Origin: Cyclobacteriaceae bacterium | GTDB taxonomy: Bacteria; Bacteroidota; Bacteroidia; Cytophagales; Cyclobacteriaceae | DNA length: 35,919 nucleotides | Assembly: GCA_018224645.1 (NCBI GenBank) | Contig: JAGTVG010000155.1 | Location: 1 to 35,919 of the forward strand | Direction of reading: 5' to 3' | In this document: piece after piece, positions 35,157 through 35,919 of the stretch | How the letters are laid out: each line of letters begins with the position of its first letter | Numbering within the stretch: the stretch's first letter is position 1 | Made by a program: the position numbers and the translations under genes | Notes under the pieces: generated by a model | What the model saw: only the letters and a program-made list of their open reading frames with translations | The model's database searches: none | What the model was told of the DNA's origin: nothing

Positions 35157-35889
35157 ATGTCTGATCAACTAGCCTGCTTTACTTTTTTGCTGTATATCGG
35201 TAAAACAAAAAGTGGGGGTTTAGCCAAATGTTTAAATCCCGGGAAATCCTCGACCGATGCCCTGACCTGAAATTCTATAAATTAGTTTGTCTTGGAGGTG
35301 GTAATGGATATAGCCTTAAAACGAGTTTTGATTCCTACAGCATATTCACTGTCTGGGATCATCCACAACATGCCGATCATTTTTTCAATTCATCCTTTTT
35401 CGGGGAATTTGTCAACAGGAGTCATGAACAATATACAATTGTCATGAAACCCATCATCTCAAGGGAATCATGGTCAGGTTTCAATGAATGGAAATTGTCC
35501 GGAATGGATGCTGATAATTCATTAATCTGTGTACTGACGAGAGCAACCGTAAAAGTTAAGTTTTTCATCCATTTTTCAAGATGTTCCGGAAGGTAATTAG
35601 AGATCATCATCATTTTCCTGGTCTTTTATTTTCAAAAGGATGTTCTGAAATGCCATTCAGAGAACAGGCTACATTTTCCATATGGGAAAATGTCGACGAG
35701 ATGAAAAAATTTGCCTATCAAAGCTTTCATGCGATGGCCATTAAGGTCCCCCGGAAACGAATAGGATTCAAGGGGGACATGTATACCCGTTTTAAACCAG
35801 TCGCAACCATTGGCTCCTGGAAAGGTAAAAATCCACTATTTAATAAAGTGAATCATCTGGAGGATTATCATTTATCTTTGTTGAGGTAA
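35157..35889 (+). pseudogene. CrtA-like (spheroidene monooxygenase family) gene broken by two frameshifts
   Basis: Three frames in a row make one CrtA-like protein of about 244 residues. Part one starts at ATG 35157 (MSDQLACFTFLLYIGKTK). Part two (from before 35228) reads WGFSQMFKSREI, FYKLVCLGGGNGYSL, TVWDHPQHADHFF and VLTRATVKVKFF. Part three covers 35578-35889 with FPGLLFSKG, FREQATFSIWENVDEM and FAYQSFHAMAI. Each break is repaired by adding one base to a short homopolymer, A5 at 35207-35211 and T5 at 35572-35576. CrtA-type enzymes are heme-dependent carotenoid oxygenases, and Bacteroidota relatives have no firmly known substrate. Either the gene is decayed or the sequence has two indel errors. 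No carotenoid genes are near. Confidence 0.75.
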
Positions 35890-35919
35890 AGGCCTTCCGA
35901 ACGTTTTAATTCCTATCAG

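Noticed and set aside
1-35919. CRISPR array or tandem repeat array
   Set aside because: No regularly spaced direct repeats were found on reading through the whole window.

Overview
The window looks like a chromosomal stretch from a Bacteroidota bacterium. The DNA is AT-rich, several genes have a TAnnTTTG-type -7 box (the Bacteroidota promoter form), and Shine-Dalgarno sequences are weak. The gene content fits: Tat-exported Gfo/Idh/MocA and TIM-barrel sugar enzymes, a SUMF1/GldK-type protein, IPT/Kelch lipoproteins and a short class III cyclase fused to TolB-like and TPR regions. No rRNA, CRISPR array, intact insertion sequence or prophage was seen.

Positions 1-7600 are sparse and partly decayed. 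They hold a metallophosphoesterase cut by the window edge, a histidine-kinase tail without its body, an intact adenylate/guanylate cyclase-TolB-TPR protein, a metallo-beta-lactamase-fold hydrolase, a CotH-like kinase-fold protein, and the stump of a second cyclase. The cyclase and the CotH-like gene share a two-part promoter motif with identical spacing.

Positions 7600-12900 are mostly on the minus strand: two surface lipoproteins (a small one and an IPT/Kelch one), a composite inverted repeat, a short-chain dehydrogenase and a phytanoyl-CoA dioxygenase-family protein. Positions 13100-18700 carry envelope and periplasmic functions: a small membrane protein, a YceI-like lipocalin, a SUMF1-domain protein without the usual active-site cysteines, a Tat-exported Gfo/Idh/MocA oxidoreductase, a convergent ApbE flavin transferase and a Tat-exported hydroxypyruvate-isomerase-like protein.

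Positions 18700-27800 hold an orphan TPR histidine kinase converging on a small membrane gene. They are followed by a compact plus-strand cluster: FAH-family hydrolase, M23 peptidase (overlapping the FAH gene), peroxiredoxin, von Willebrand A protein and class III aminotransferase. Positions 28300-34700 carry conserved core genes: a polyprenyl-phosphate sugar-phosphate transferase, tyrS, a small lipoprotein, a patatin/metallo-hydrolase pair, accA and tRNA-Asp. The right end holds a CrtA-like (spheroidene monooxygenase family) reading frame broken twice, each time repairable by one base in a homopolymer.

I did not find a clear new multi-gene system. The best leads are the doubly frameshifted CrtA-like gene, the promoter shared by the cyclase and CotH-like genes, the intact/truncated cyclase pair, and the exported SUMF1-Gfo/Idh-ApbE-isomerase neighbourhood.
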